Origin: Streptomyces sp. HNM0575
GTDB taxonomy: Bacteria; Actinomycetota; Actinomycetes; Streptomycetales; Streptomycetaceae
Assembly: GCF_012726265.1 (NCBI RefSeq)
Contig: NZ_JAASAG010000010.1
Coordinates: forward strand, 62,001-126,000
Length of the DNA: 64,000 bases
Reading direction: 5' to 3'
The notes beneath the pieces were generated by a model. That model worked only from the letters and a program-made list of their open reading frames with translations. It did no database searches and was not told the DNA's origin. Of this stretch, positions 17,580 to 26,538 are shown piece after piece (position 1 is the first letter of the stretch; each line of letters opens with the position of its first letter). A program made the translations under genes and the position numbers.

Positions 17580-19643
17580 ATGAGCATGGAGACGACCGCG
17601 TGGCACGCGCTCTACGCCTCCCGCTTCGCCCAGCACGACAAGCGCCCCTTCTCGCGGGCCACGCTCGCCCGCATCCTCCGCTTCGCGCGCGGCCACCACC
17701 GGACCCTCGTCGCGTTCCTCGTCTTCAGCAGCGTCCTGGCCCTTCTCACGGTCGCGACGCCGCTGCTCGCCGGCCGGGTCGTGAACGCCATCAACGGCGG
17801 CGCCCCGGTGCGCACCGTCGTCACGCTCTCCTCGGTGATCGCGGCGATCGCCGTCGCCGAGGCCGCCGCCGGCCTCCTCACGCGCTGGCTGTCCGCCCGC
17901 ATCGGCGAGGGCCTCATCCTCGACCTGCGCAGAGCGGTCTACGACCACGTGCAGCGCCTGCCTGTGGCGTTCTTCACCCGCACCCGCACGGGCGCGCTCG
18001 TCAGCAGGCTCAACAACGACGTGATCGGGGCGCAGCGCGCGTTCAGCAACACGCTGTCCCAAGTCGTCAGCAACCTCGTCACGCTGCTGGCGACGCTCGT
18101 GGTGATGCTCCGGCTGTCGTGGCAGATCACGCTCGTGACGCTCGTACTGCTGCCGCTCTTCGTGCTGCCCGCCCGCAGGATGGGCGCCCGCTTCGCCCGG
18201 CTGGAGCGCGAACGGGCAGACCACAACGCCGCGATGGGCAACCAGATGACCGAGCGGTTCTCGGCCCCCGGCGCCACGCTCGTGAAGCTCTTCGGCCGGC
18301 CGCGGGAGGAGTCGGCGGAGTTCGCGCAGCGGGCGGACAGGGTGCGGGACATCGGCGTGCGCACGGCGATGGTCCAGCACGTCTTCATCGCGTCGCTCAC
18401 CCTCGTATCCGCGCTGGCGCTCGCCCTGGTCTACGGACTCGGCGGCTACTACGCGCTCCGCGGCTCCCTCGACGCCGGCACGGTGGTCTCCCTCGCACTG
18501 CTGCTGACGAGGCTGTACGCACCGCTGACTTCGCTCGCCGGAGCGCGGGTGGAGGTGATGAGCGCCCTCGTCAGCTTCCAGCGGGTCTTCGAAGTCCTCG
18601 ACCTGAAGCCGCTGATCGCCGAGAAGCCGGACGCGATGGCGGTGCCCGAGGGACCCGTCTCGGTCGAGTTCGACGACGTGCGCTTCGCCTATCCGCCGCC
18701 GGAGAAGGTCTCGCTGGCCTCCCTGGAGGACGTCGCCACGCTCGACACCCGCGGCGGGGAGGAGATCCTGCACGGCGTCTCCTTCCGCGCGGAACCAGGG
18801 CAGTTGGTGGCGCTGGTCGGCTCGTCCGGCGCCGGCAAGTCGACCGTCGCGTCCCTCGCCCCGCGCCTCTACGACGCCGACAGCGGCGCCGTACGCATCG
18901 GCGGCACCGACGTACGGGACCTGACCGCGGCCTCCCTGCGCCACACCCTCGGCATGGTCACCCAGGACGGGCACCTATTCCACGACACGATCCGCGCCAA
19001 CCTGCTGCTCCCCCGCCCCGAGGCCCGCGACGACGAGGTGTGGGACGCGCTGCGCCGCGCCCGGCTGGACGGGCTGGTCGCGGCGCTGCCCGAGGGGCTC
19101 GACACGGTCGTGGGCGAGCGCGGCTACCGGCTCTCGGGCGGCGAGCGGCAGCGCCTGACCATCGCGCGGCTGCTGCTCGCGCGGCCGCGGGTCGTGATCC
19201 TCGACGAGGCGACCGCCCATCTCGACTCCACCTCGGAGGCCGCCGTGCAGGAGGCGCTCGGCGAGGCGCTCGCCGGCCGCACATCCGTGGTGATCGCGCA
19301 CCGGCTGTCGACCGTACGGGCCGCGGATCTCATCCTCGTGCTGGAGGGCGGTCACATCGTGGAGCGCGGTACGCACGAGGAACTGCTCGCGCTCGGCGGA
19401 CGGTACGAGCAGCTCTACAGAACGCAGTTCAGCGAGCGGCCGCCGCTGCCGGAGGGCACGGTGCCGGACGGATCAGTGCCCCGGGAGTCAGTGCCCCGGG
19501 AGTCAGTGCCGCAGGGATCAGTGCCGCAGGGATCAGTGCCGAACAGGCAGCTTCCGGACGGACCGCTGCCGGAGGGCGCGGTGCCCGGGCTGCGGTCCGG
19601 GCTGCGCCCCGCCGGCGGGCCCGCCGCACCGCCCGCCGAGTAA
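17580..19643 (+). CDS. ABC transporter, fused permease and ATP-binding protein (exporter type)
   Basis: This 687-aa half-transporter is expected to dimerise and export an unknown lipid, peptide or drug. The permease domain has six predicted helices (residues about 40-310). The nucleotide-binding domain has Walker A VALVGSSGAGKST, Q-loop MVTQDGHLF, signature LSGGERQRLTIARLLL, Walker B VVILDEATAHLD and the switch histidine in VIAHRLST. An insertion between beta strands (SLASLEDVATLDTRGGEE) precedes Walker A. The last 60 residues form a low-complexity tail of five-residue SVPxx repeats. GGGAG precedes the ATG. Confidence 0.94.
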   Translation: MSMETTAWHALYASRFAQHDKRPFSRATLARILRFARGHHRTLVAFLVFSSVLALLTVATPLLAGRVVNAINGGAPVRTVVTLSSVIAAIAVAEAAAGLLTRWLSARIGEGLILDLRRAVYDHVQRLPVAFFTRTRTGALVSRLNNDVIGAQRAFSNTLSQVVSNLVTLLATLVVMLRLSWQITLVTLVLLPLFVLPARRMGARFARLERERADHNAAMGNQMTERFSAPGATLVKLFGRPREESAEFAQRADRVRDIGVRTAMVQHVFIASLTLVSALALALVYGLGGYYALRGSLDAGTVVSLALLLTRLYAPLTSLAGARVEVMSALVSFQRVFEVLDLKPLIAEKPDAMAVPEGPVSVEFDDVRFAYPPPEKVSLASLEDVATLDTRGGEEILHGVSFRAEPGQLVALVGSSGAGKSTVASLAPRLYDADSGAVRIGGTDVRDLTAASLRHTLGMVTQDGHLFHDTIRANLLLPRPEARDDEVWDALRRARLDGLVAALPEGLDTVVGERGYRLSGGERQRLTIARLLLARPRVVILDEATAHLDSTSEAAVQEALGEALAGRTSVVIAHRLSTVRAADLILVLEGGHIVERGTHEELLALGGRYEQLYRTQFSERPPLPEGTVPDGSVPRESVPRESVPQGSVPQGSVPNRQLPDGPLPEGAVPGLRSGLRPAGGPAAPPAE
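19463..19550 (+). repeat. 15-bp tandem repeat in the ABC transporter 3' end
   Basis: TCAGTGCCCCGGGAG occurs twice, followed by two copies of TCAGTGCCGCAGGGA and a fifth partial unit. They are in frame and encode SVP(R/Q)(E/G) repeats downstream of the ATPase domain. Confidence 0.85.
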
Positions 19644-19754
19644 CCCGCGCAGAGCAGCCCAGCGGGCGGCGGCGACGGGCCGAGTGCACGCTGAGGTCAG
19701 GGTCGCCACGCGCGGGCGGACCCCTCCAAGGCACCGGCAAGGATGGGGATCACC

Positions 19755-20780
19755 GTGAGCAAGCCTCTTGACCAGCTGCGCCGTTGCTCGGTCGCCGTCG
19801 ACGTCGGCTCCGCCCGCACCCGTGTCCACATCAAGGACGCGGGGCTCGTCGTGGACGAGCCGTCAGTCGTCGCCGTCAACACGTTCTCCGGAGCGCTGAT
19901 CGCCGTCGGCTCGGCCGCCGAGCGCATGGACGGCCGGACACCGGCCCACATCCGCGTCGTACGTCCCGTCAGCAACGGCACGGTGATCGACATCGAGATG
20001 GCCCAGCGGATGCTGCGGGCGCTGGTCGGCACCTCCGTACGGCGTGCGTGGCGGCGCCGGGGCGCCATGCAGCGCGCGGCCGTCACCATTCCGCACAACG
20101 CGGATCCCCTCGCCCGCACCGCCGCCGTCGAGACACTGACCGGGGTGGGCGCGAAGCAGGTGGAGCTGGTGGACACGCCCACCGCGGCCGGTGTGGGCTG
20201 CGGCCTCCCCGTCGAGCAGCCCGAGGCCACCATGATCCTGGTGTGCGGAGCCACCACCACGCAGATCGCGGTGCTCTCGCTCGGCGCGATCGTCTCCGCC
20301 ACGACAGTGCCGATGGGCGGCGACACCATCCACCACGCCGTCGTCCAGCACCTGCGCAACCACCACGAGTTGATCCTGCCGAGCCAGGCCGTACGCCCGC
20401 TCCACCTGGCGCTGACGGGCGAGGGCGGCGCGGCGCAGGCGACGGAGGTGTGGGGCAGGGACGTCGCCACCGGCATGGCACGCACCGTGTACATCGACCC
20501 CGACGACGTGCGGGCGGCCATACAGGCCCCGCTGATCGGGCTCTCCGACGCGATCCGGAGCGTCCTCCACGACTGCCCGCCCGACCTGGTCGCCGACCTC
20601 GCGGACCGCGGAATGATGCTGGCGGGCGGCAGCGCCCTGCTGCCCGGGCTCGACGAACGGCTGCGCGCGGGCACGGGGATGCCCGTGCACATCGCGGACC
20701 AGCCGTCCCTCAGCGCGGTCAACGGCCTCGCGGCCATGGTCGAAGGGCAGGTAACGCCATTGAACATCGAGGTCCACTGA
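19755..20780 (+). CDS. MreB/Mbl-like actin-family ATPase
   Basis: This 341-aa protein has an actin/Hsp70-type ATPase fold: phosphate 1 loop CSVAVDVGSARTRVH, VRPVSNGTVIDIEMAQRML, phosphate 2 region MILVCGATTTQIAVLSLGA, and the adenosine motif MMLAGGSALLPGLDERL. It is a divergent relative of MreB; Streptomyces carry such Mbl-like proteins linked to spore-wall or envelope work. In the usual second phosphate motif DxGxGT the sequence here reads VCGATT, so nucleotide turnover may differ. I prefer the GTG at 19755; an in-frame ATG at 19743 is possible. Confidence 0.85.
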   Translation: MSKPLDQLRRCSVAVDVGSARTRVHIKDAGLVVDEPSVVAVNTFSGALIAVGSAAERMDGRTPAHIRVVRPVSNGTVIDIEMAQRMLRALVGTSVRRAWRRRGAMQRAAVTIPHNADPLARTAAVETLTGVGAKQVELVDTPTAAGVGCGLPVEQPEATMILVCGATTTQIAVLSLGAIVSATTVPMGGDTIHHAVVQHLRNHHELILPSQAVRPLHLALTGEGGAAQATEVWGRDVATGMARTVYIDPDDVRAAIQAPLIGLSDAIRSVLHDCPPDLVADLADRGMMLAGGSALLPGLDERLRAGTGMPVHIADQPSLSAVNGLAAMVEGQVTPLNIEVH

Positions 20781-20872
20781 GCCGTCCGCGGCAGGCCCGC
20801 CCCCCGCGGGGCAGCGGGCACGCGGTGCCCGGACGGTGTCGCCGGCGGCCCGCACGGACGTAGCGTCGGAGT

Positions 20873-21079
20873 ATGTGCAGAAACATCAAGACACTCCGCC
20901 CGCCCTACGCCGAGACGGTCACCGAGGACGACATGCGGGCCGCGGCCCTCCAGTACGTACGCAAGGTGTCGGGCTTCCGGCATCCCGCGGCGCACAACGC
21001 CGAAGCCTTCGACAAGGCCGTCGAACGAGTAGCTGCGGCGACCGGCGAACTGCTTTCGTCACTGGTCGTACGGGGCTGA
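20873..21079 (+). CDS. DUF2277 family small protein
   Basis: This 68-aa protein starts with the diagnostic MCRNIKTLRPP and continues YVRKVSGFRHPAAHNAEAFDKAV, the conserved pattern of DUF2277. Its function is unknown. The cysteine at position 2 and the RxIxxLRPP motif are nearly invariant in the family. It stands alone between the MreB-like and BCCT genes. Confidence 0.9.
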   Translation: MCRNIKTLRPPYAETVTEDDMRAAALQYVRKVSGFRHPAAHNAEAFDKAVERVAAATGELLSSLVVRG

Positions 21080-21163
21080 AGACAAACAGATACTCGGACG
21101 GCATGCTGATCGGGAAGTCGGGTAGCTGCTTCCTGATCTGAACCAGAATGAAAGGTCCACAGC

Positions 21164-22915
21164 GTGCCGGATAAACGGGTGGAACAGGACACCACAGGAG
21201 AGCCGCCAGGCGACGGCTCCGTCGGTCCGAAGGCGTCACACGCGCCGCAGACCGACAAGGTGGTCTTCGGAATCACAGCCCTGCTGACCCTGGGCTTCGT
21301 GGTCTGGGGAGCGCTGGCCACCGACTCCCTGGACAGCGTCGCGACCACGATGCTCAACAGCACCATGCACAACGGCGGATGGGCCTTCGTGCTCGCGGCC
21401 TCGGGCTTCGTTCTCTTCTCACTCTGGCTGGCCTTCAGCCGTTACGGGAAGATCACCCTCGGCAAGGAGGGCGAGGAGCCGGAGTTCCGGACGGTCTCAT
21501 GGGTCGCGATGATGTTCAGCGCGGGCATGGGCATCGGCCTGATGTTCTACGGCGTGAACGAGCCTCTCTCGCACTTCGCCGACCCCCCGCCCGGTACGGG
21601 TGGCTCGGCTCCCGAGCGCATGCAGACCGCGATGGCGACGACGCTCTTCCACTGGACCCTTTATCCGTGGGCCATCTACGCGGTCGTCGGACTCGCCATC
21701 GCCTACAGCTGCTTCAGGCGCGGGCGCCGGCAGACCATCAGCGCCGTCTTCACGCCGCTGATCGGTGAGAAGAACGCCAACGGGGCATTCGGACGCGTCA
21801 TCGACATCCTGGCGATCTTCGCCACGCTCTTCGGCTCCGCCGCGTCGCTGGGCCTCGGCGCCCTCCAGATCGGCAGCGGTGTCAAGGAGGTCAACTGGGC
21901 CCAGCACGTGGGCACTCCGATCCTGGTGGTCATCATCGCGGTGCTGACCGCCGCGTTCGTGGCGTCCGCGATCTCGGGTGTCGAGAAGGGCATCCAGTGG
22001 CTGTCCAACATCAACATGGTGCTGGCGGGGCTGCTGGTCGTCTTCGTGTTCGTCGTCGGGCCCACGGTGCTGATGCTGAACCTGCTGCCGACGTCGGTGG
22101 GTTCGTTCATCGGTGACCTGCCGCAGATGGCGGCGCGTACGGACTCGACGGCCGGCAAGGGAGTCGCCGACTGGCTCTCCACCTGGACGGTCTTCTACTG
22201 GGCGTGGTGGATCTCCTGGACGCCCTTCGTGGGCATGTTCATCGCGCGCATCAGCCGCGGCCGTACGATCCGCCAGTTCGTCGGCGGCGTGATCCTCGTG
22301 CCGAGCGTCGTGAGCCTCGTCTGGTTCGCCATCTTCGGTGGCACGGCGATCAGCCTGGAGCGTGGCGGCGCCAAGCTCTCGGACGAGTCGACGGCGGAGG
22401 GCCAGCTGTTCGCGATGCTCCGGGAGTACCCGATCGCGGGCATCACCAGCCTGATCGTGATGATCCTGGTCGCCATCTTCTTCGTCTCCGGCGCCGACGC
22501 CGCGTCCATCGTGATGGGCACGCTCTCGCAGAAGGGCACCCTGGAGCCGGGCAAGAACGTCGTCATCGTCTGGGGTGTGCTGACCGGCGCGGTCGCAGCG
22601 GTCATGCTGCTGATCGGCGGCGGCGGAGCGTCGGCGCTCACCGGCCTCCAGAACCTCACGATCCTGGTGGCGGTGCCGTTCACGATCGTCATGGTCGGCA
22701 TGTGCGTCGCCATGACGAGAGATCTGCGGCGCGACCGGCTCATCGTCGTCGGCGAACGCGGCGACGAGGCCATCGAGTCGGCCGTCATCGCCGGTCACGA
22801 GCAGTACGGCGGCGAGTACGAGATCCTGATCGGGCCGACCAACGGCGCCTCGGCCAGCAGCAGTTCGAGCGAGGCGTCCGACGGCAACGGTACGGACACC
22901 CTGTACCGGGACTGA
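21164..22915 (+). CDS. BCCT family transporter (betaine/carnitine/choline type)
   Basis: This 583-aa secondary transporter has 12 predicted helices. It carries BCCT signatures: MMFSAGMGIGLMFYGVNEPLSHF in helix 3 and the aromatic box segment WTVFYWAWWISWTPFVGMFIARISRGRTIR in helix 8. The family imports compatible solutes such as glycine betaine under osmotic stress; the substrate is inferred. A Ser-rich C-terminal tail follows the membrane domain. The start is GTG with GAAAGG upstream, and a strong terminator follows. Confidence 0.95.
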   Translation: MPDKRVEQDTTGEPPGDGSVGPKASHAPQTDKVVFGITALLTLGFVVWGALATDSLDSVATTMLNSTMHNGGWAFVLAASGFVLFSLWLAFSRYGKITLGKEGEEPEFRTVSWVAMMFSAGMGIGLMFYGVNEPLSHFADPPPGTGGSAPERMQTAMATTLFHWTLYPWAIYAVVGLAIAYSCFRRGRRQTISAVFTPLIGEKNANGAFGRVIDILAIFATLFGSAASLGLGALQIGSGVKEVNWAQHVGTPILVVIIAVLTAAFVASAISGVEKGIQWLSNINMVLAGLLVVFVFVVGPTVLMLNLLPTSVGSFIGDLPQMAARTDSTAGKGVADWLSTWTVFYWAWWISWTPFVGMFIARISRGRTIRQFVGGVILVPSVVSLVWFAIFGGTAISLERGGAKLSDESTAEGQLFAMLREYPIAGITSLIVMILVAIFFVSGADAASIVMGTLSQKGTLEPGKNVVIVWGVLTGAVAAVMLLIGGGGASALTGLQNLTILVAVPFTIVMVGMCVAMTRDLRRDRLIVVGERGDEAIESAVIAGHEQYGGEYEILIGPTNGASASSSSSEASDGNGTDTLYRD

Positions 22916-22975
22916 CCGGGCCGCTGCCCGGGCCGGGTTCCCCGAGCCGGTCCGGTACGGCACAGCGGGCAGGGA

Positions 22976-23012
22976 CGGCGCCCCGCCACGGCATCACCGT
23001 GGCGGGGCGCCG
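22976..23012. terminator. Terminator after the BCCT transporter gene
   Basis: A 16-bp perfect stem, CGGCGCCCCGCCACGG with CCGTGGCGGGGCGCCG, surrounds a CATCA loop. It also lies downstream of the DUF389 remnant on the other strand, so it may work in both directions. Confidence 0.88.
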
Positions 23013-23136
23013 TCGTGTCCGGGGGCGCCGTCGTGTCCCGGGTGCCCGGCGGGTGTGGGGCGGGTCGCCGCGCGCCCGCCGCGGCTGCGTGCGCCGCTCC
23101 GTCGGCGGCACCCCCGGCGGCTCCGTACGGAAGGCG

Positions 23137-23541
23137 TCAGGCCGTGCCCGTACGCGCCAGATGGCGCCGCTTCCAGCTCCAGAACGCCTTCTGCGCCAGC
23201 AGCGTCAGCGTGCCCGCGACGAGGATGCCGGCCAGGTTCACCGCCAGCTGCTGCGCGGAGCCGGACGACGCCCTCGGATCGCCGTAGCTCAGGGCCATCG
23301 CCGCGTCCGCCGCCGCGGGCACCGTCGTCACCGAGATCGCGACGCCCACCAGCGCACCGGACTTGGCGGAGGTGAGGGAGAGCATCCCGGCGACGCCCGC
23401 CAGCACGGCCACCACGAACGACATCATGTCCGACTGCCATACGACCCAGTACTCCAGTCTGGTTTCGCGATCGCGGGCGGTTGCCCGGGGCTCAGCTCGC
23501 CCGAGCCGTCCTGCGATCCGGGCCATGGCCTGGCCGAACAT
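23137..23541 (-). pseudogene. DUF389 membrane protein, C-terminal fragment
   Basis: The segment SFVVAVLAGVAGMLSLTSAK, then GALVGVAISVTTVPAAADAAMALSYGD and QQLAVNLAGILVAGTLTLL, is the C-terminal membrane part of DUF389 proteins. A start codon exists at 23541, but the first membrane helices and the soluble N-terminus are absent here. The N-terminal portion lies about 760 bp upstream on the same strand (24300-24669). The two pieces are read as one gene split by insertion and deletion of its middle. A stable truncated product cannot be excluded. Confidence 0.8.
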
Positions 23542-23559
23542 CGCCTGTCATCGGGCAGG

Positions 23560-23677
23560 GTCCACACTGTGATCTTCGACCACCGCACGCTCTTCTGGAG
23601 TCTTTACAAACCCCGATGATCACGCGGTGGCCGTATCTGTGTGCAAGCCGGGGCTCACCCCAAGATAGCGATGTCAC
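23560..23677 (-). pseudogene. Decayed second copy of the secreted-protein gene at 23687
   Basis: Reading 23677 leftward gives SLSWGEPRLAHRYGHRVIIGVCKDSRRACGG. This lines up with the neighbour's SQSW..FRVII..KDSRRACGN: SxSW, RVII and the eight-residue KDSRRACG are shared in the same order, with different synonymous codons. Signal peptide and C-terminus are missing, so it looks like an old truncated tandem duplicate. Confidence 0.6.
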
Positions 23678-23686
23678 ACTGGAACG

Positions 23687-24106
23687 CTAGTCCTTGTCGG
23701 ACTTGACGTATTTCTTGGTCTCGCAGTGCCTGTCCGAGCCGTCGGAATGAACTGAGCACATCTGCAGCTTCACACCGCTCATCGTCTTGCTCTCATTGAA
23801 AGAATTCTTGTACTTGCGGACCTTCTGGTTGCCACAGGCCCGTCGGCTGTCCTTATTCCGGTCGGGAAACCCGGGGAGATCGATGATCACCCTGAACTGT
23901 GCACACTTCCCGTCGCTCTTTGTGTCTATCACTGTCCAGCTCTGGCTGACTTTGCCGATGCCCACCTTGATCTTTCCCGACGCGCCACCGCCCGGACCGT
24001 TGATCGTGCCGCTCCAGGAATCAGCCAGAGCGGGAGTCGCAGCGAGTACCGGAATGACACATGCGGACACCATCGCCGCGCCGATCTTCAGACGCATACG
24101 CTTCAC
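23687..24106 (-). CDS. Small secreted cysteine-containing protein, function unknown
   Basis: This 139-aa protein has a clear Sec signal peptide: basic MKRMRLK, a hydrophobic core to VIPVLAATPALA, and probable cleavage after ALA. The mature part of about 110 residues starts DSWSGTINGPGGG and has four cysteines (KCAQ, RACG, QMCS, RHCE), enough for two disulfides. It is Lys/Ser/Asp-rich with a charged tail (KKYVKSDKD). Codon use is less GC-rich than in its neighbours, which suggests transfer. It sits inside a broken DUF389 gene. The GTG start has GGGGGA about 8 bp upstream. I do not recognise the family. Confidence 0.75.
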   Translation of the reverse strand: MKRMRLKIGAAMVSACVIPVLAATPALADSWSGTINGPGGGASGKIKVGIGKVSQSWTVIDTKSDGKCAQFRVIIDLPGFPDRNKDSRRACGNQKVRKYKNSFNESKTMSGVKLQMCSVHSDGSDRHCETKKYVKSDKD

Positions 24107-24299
24107 TTGTTCAGTCCCCCTGAGAATTTCAGCACGAGATCACCAGCTTGGAAACGGTCAAGTCTTCAGGATGAAGAAAACGTTCACGGCTGCTGCTCGC
24201 AAACCCCGTTTTACATGGTCACGTTCGCGGGAGACTCTGACATGTGACTCGACGCCTGCGCAAGGCTTTTCTGCGCACGGCGCCCCCCGTGCGGCATGA

Positions 24300-24669
24300 T
24301 TTGTGAGCCGCAGATCGTGCGCGGCGACGACAGCCGCGACTCCTCGTGGGTGGCGTCGGCCAGCGACTCCCACACCACGGCGTCGACGCCCTCGCCGGGA
24401 GCGTCGACCTCGGCCCGGTGGCCGCGTTCGGACAGCGAGAGGTCGATGTCCTCCACGGAGATCGCGCCGTGCTCGTCGAGGCCCAGGCCGCGCAGTCCCG
24501 TGATCAGCCCGTCGGCGGCCTCCCGTGCGACGTCGCACATCACGACGTCGCCCTCGGGGTCGCGGGCCGCGCCGGGCAGTACGACGAGGTGCGCGGTGCC
24601 GACGGTGGAGTCCAGGAGGGCAGTGACCCCGGCGGTACGCGACGACGGGACGATCAGCCGCGTGAACAA
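24300..24669 (-). pseudogene. DUF389 membrane protein, N-terminal fragment
   Basis: The soluble N-terminal domain of DUF389 is clear: RLIVPSSRTAGVTALLDS, then GTAHLVVLPGAARDPEGDVV and CDVAREAADGLITGLRGLG, ending VVWESLADATHEESRLSS. Homology stops near 24320, exactly where the first membrane helices should begin, and the frame runs into unrelated residues. Its first codons (TTG TTC ACG CGG CTG ATC) belong to a 36-bp stretch identical to an IS481-family end. This piece and 23137-23541 together represent one disrupted gene. Confidence 0.8.
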
Positions 24670-24686
24670 CGCACCAGGTCAATACA
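24651..24686. mobile_element. 36-bp solo terminal remnant of the IS481-family element
   Basis: The sequence from CGATCAGCCGCG through CAGGTCAATACA is identical over 36 bp to the transposase 3' end and terminal repeat of the intact element at 39982-41047. It stops precisely at the element tip (AATACA), followed by CCGACG rather than a CTAG target. The rest of the element is absent, so it is a scar from deletion or rearrangement. Confidence 0.85.
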
Positions 24687-24928
24687 CCGACGCGGCCGCG
24701 CCGTACCCGCGCCGGGCGGGGTCAACTGCCGTGCGAGGGCGGGTGGTTCGGCCCCGGGGAGTGCGGCGGGGGACGGCTTTCGGCGGGAGTTCCGGCGCCA
24801 TCGCGCGGCCTTGTGAACACAACGACCACAACGACCATTAAGTTCTTTCGCGCACAGGGGGCGAAACCGCCGCGTACCCCGTGCAGCATGTGGGCCGTCC
24901 CCCAGCCGGACCTCACTCACGAAAGGCG

Positions 24929-25921
24929 GTGCCCCGCGTGCGCCAGCGCACCCTTCTGTCTCTCCTCGGGGCGACGCTGCTCGTACTGATCGGCCCCCCG
25001 CTGATCACCACGGGCAGCGGCGCCGAGACAGGGACGAACATCCCAGGGCTGAAGTTCATGGTGCCCAACACGCCTGGCGGCGGCTACGACATCACCGCGC
25101 GTACCGCCGCCAAGGACGCCGAGAACGCCGGGCTCAACCACAACATCGAGGTGTTCAACCTGCCCGGCGCGGGCGGCACCGTCGGCCTGACCCGGCTCGT
25201 CAACGAGCGCGCCAACGGCAAGCTCGCGATGTCGATGGGCCTCGGCGTGGTCGGGGCCGTGCGCACCAACGACTCGCCCTCCACGCTCGCCGACGCGACG
25301 CCGATCGCGCGCACCGTGGAGGAGCCGGACATCGTCGTGGTCTCGAAGAAGTCCAAGTACAAGACGTTCGAGCAGCTGCTCGCCGACTGGAAGAAGAAGC
25401 CCGGTTCGCTGCCCGTCGGCGGCGGCTCCTCGGCGGGCGGCCCCGACCATCTGGCGCCGATGCTGATGGCGCGGGACGCCGGGATCGAGCCCAAGTCCGT
25501 GAACTACGTGCCCTTCGACGGCGGCGGCGAGCTGCTCGCCTCCGTGCTCGGCGGCAAGGTCGCCTTCGGCATCTCCGGCATCAGCGAGTACCGCGACCAG
25601 ATCAAGTCCGGTGAACTGCGCCTGCTCGCCGTCACCGGCAAGAAGCGCATCGAGGGCTTCGACGCCCCGACCCTCAAGGAGGCGGGCATGAACGTGGAGT
25701 TCACCAACTGGCGCGGCGTCATGGCGCCGCCCGGCCTCTCGCAGGCCAAGCGCGCCAAGCTCATCCACTTCTTCGACGAGCTGCACCGCAGCCCGCAGTG
25801 GAAGAAGTCGCTCAAGCAGAACGGCTGGGACGACGCGTATCTGACCGGTGAGAAGTACGGACGCTTCCTCAAGGCACAGGACGAGCGCGTCAAGTCCGTC
25901 CTCGCGGAGGTGGGCAAGTGA
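24929..25921 (+). CDS. tctC: Tripartite tricarboxylate transporter substrate-binding protein
   Basis: This 330-aa extracytoplasmic solute receptor (Bug/TctC family) has an N-terminal signal sequence (LLSLLGATLLVLIGPPLI). The fold-specific segments are MVPNTPGGGYDITARTAA, AGGTVGLTRLVN, GGGSSAGGPDHLAP and FDGGGELLASVLGGKVAFG. It captures a carboxylate-type ligand outside the cell for the TctAB permease encoded next. The GTG at 24929 has AAAGG upstream. It overlaps tctB by 4 bp. The ligand is not predictable. Confidence 0.93.
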   Translation: MPRVRQRTLLSLLGATLLVLIGPPLITTGSGAETGTNIPGLKFMVPNTPGGGYDITARTAAKDAENAGLNHNIEVFNLPGAGGTVGLTRLVNERANGKLAMSMGLGVVGAVRTNDSPSTLADATPIARTVEEPDIVVVSKKSKYKTFEQLLADWKKKPGSLPVGGGSSAGGPDHLAPMLMARDAGIEPKSVNYVPFDGGGELLASVLGGKVAFGISGISEYRDQIKSGELRLLAVTGKKRIEGFDAPTLKEAGMNVEFTNWRGVMAPPGLSQAKRAKLIHFFDELHRSPQWKKSLKQNGWDDAYLTGEKYGRFLKAQDERVKSVLAEVGK

Positions 25922-26535
25922 GCACCGAATCAACGACGGACGCCAACGGGACGTCGCCGTCCGCCGGCACGCCGGGCGCATCAGGTGCGTCCGGCCAGTC
26001 CAGCCAGTCCGGCCCGTCCAACCGGCCCCCGGCGCCCGGCAGTTGGCGCGACCGGCTGCGCGGCCGCTCCGAACTCGGCGTCAGCGTGCTGCTGCTGGTC
26101 GTGGGCGTGCTCGTGCTCAGCGACACGCTCACCATGGAGACCGTCGCGAACCAGCGCGGCCCCGTCGGCCCCAAGACCGTCCCCGTCGTCGTGGGCGTCG
26201 CCCTGCTCGTCGTCGCCGTCGCCCTCGCCGTCGACGTGCTGCGCGGCGGACGCGGCGAGGGGGACGCGGGCCAGGAGGCGGGCGCCGAACCGGCCGACTG
26301 GCGCACCGTCGCCCTCCTGGCCGGGATCTTCCTCGCCAGCGCCGTCCTCATCGACCCGCTCGGCTTCCCGATCACCGGCGCCCTGCTCTTCTGGGGCTCC
26401 GCCTACGCGCTCGGCAGCCGCAACCTCTCCCGCGATCCGCTGATCGCGGCCGTACTGTCCATGGCCACCTTCGCGGCCTTCAACACGCTGCTGGGCGTGC
26501 CGCTTCCGGGCGGCCCGCTGATGGGGGTGCTCTGA
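25918..26535 (+). CDS. tctB: Tripartite tricarboxylate transporter small membrane subunit
   Basis: This 205-aa protein has a Ser/Gly/Pro-rich cytoplasmic leader of about 45 residues. Four predicted helices follow, including VSVLLLVVGVLVLSDTL and TVALLAGIFLASAVLIDPLGFPITGALLFWGS, as in TctB. Its start overlaps the end of tctC by four bases and tctA begins 3 bp after its stop, so this is a tight three-gene operon. Confidence 0.9.
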   Translation: MSTESTTDANGTSPSAGTPGASGASGQSSQSGPSNRPPAPGSWRDRLRGRSELGVSVLLLVVGVLVLSDTLTMETVANQRGPVGPKTVPVVVGVALLVVAVALAVDVLRGGRGEGDAGQEAGAEPADWRTVALLAGIFLASAVLIDPLGFPITGALLFWGSAYALGSRNLSRDPLIAAVLSMATFAAFNTLLGVPLPGGPLMGVL

Positions 26536-26538
26536 CCG

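Noticed and set aside
17117..19771. 884-residue plus-strand frame overlapping the ABC exporter
   Set aside because: It runs in another frame of the exporter gene; all ABC motifs are in the 17580 frame.
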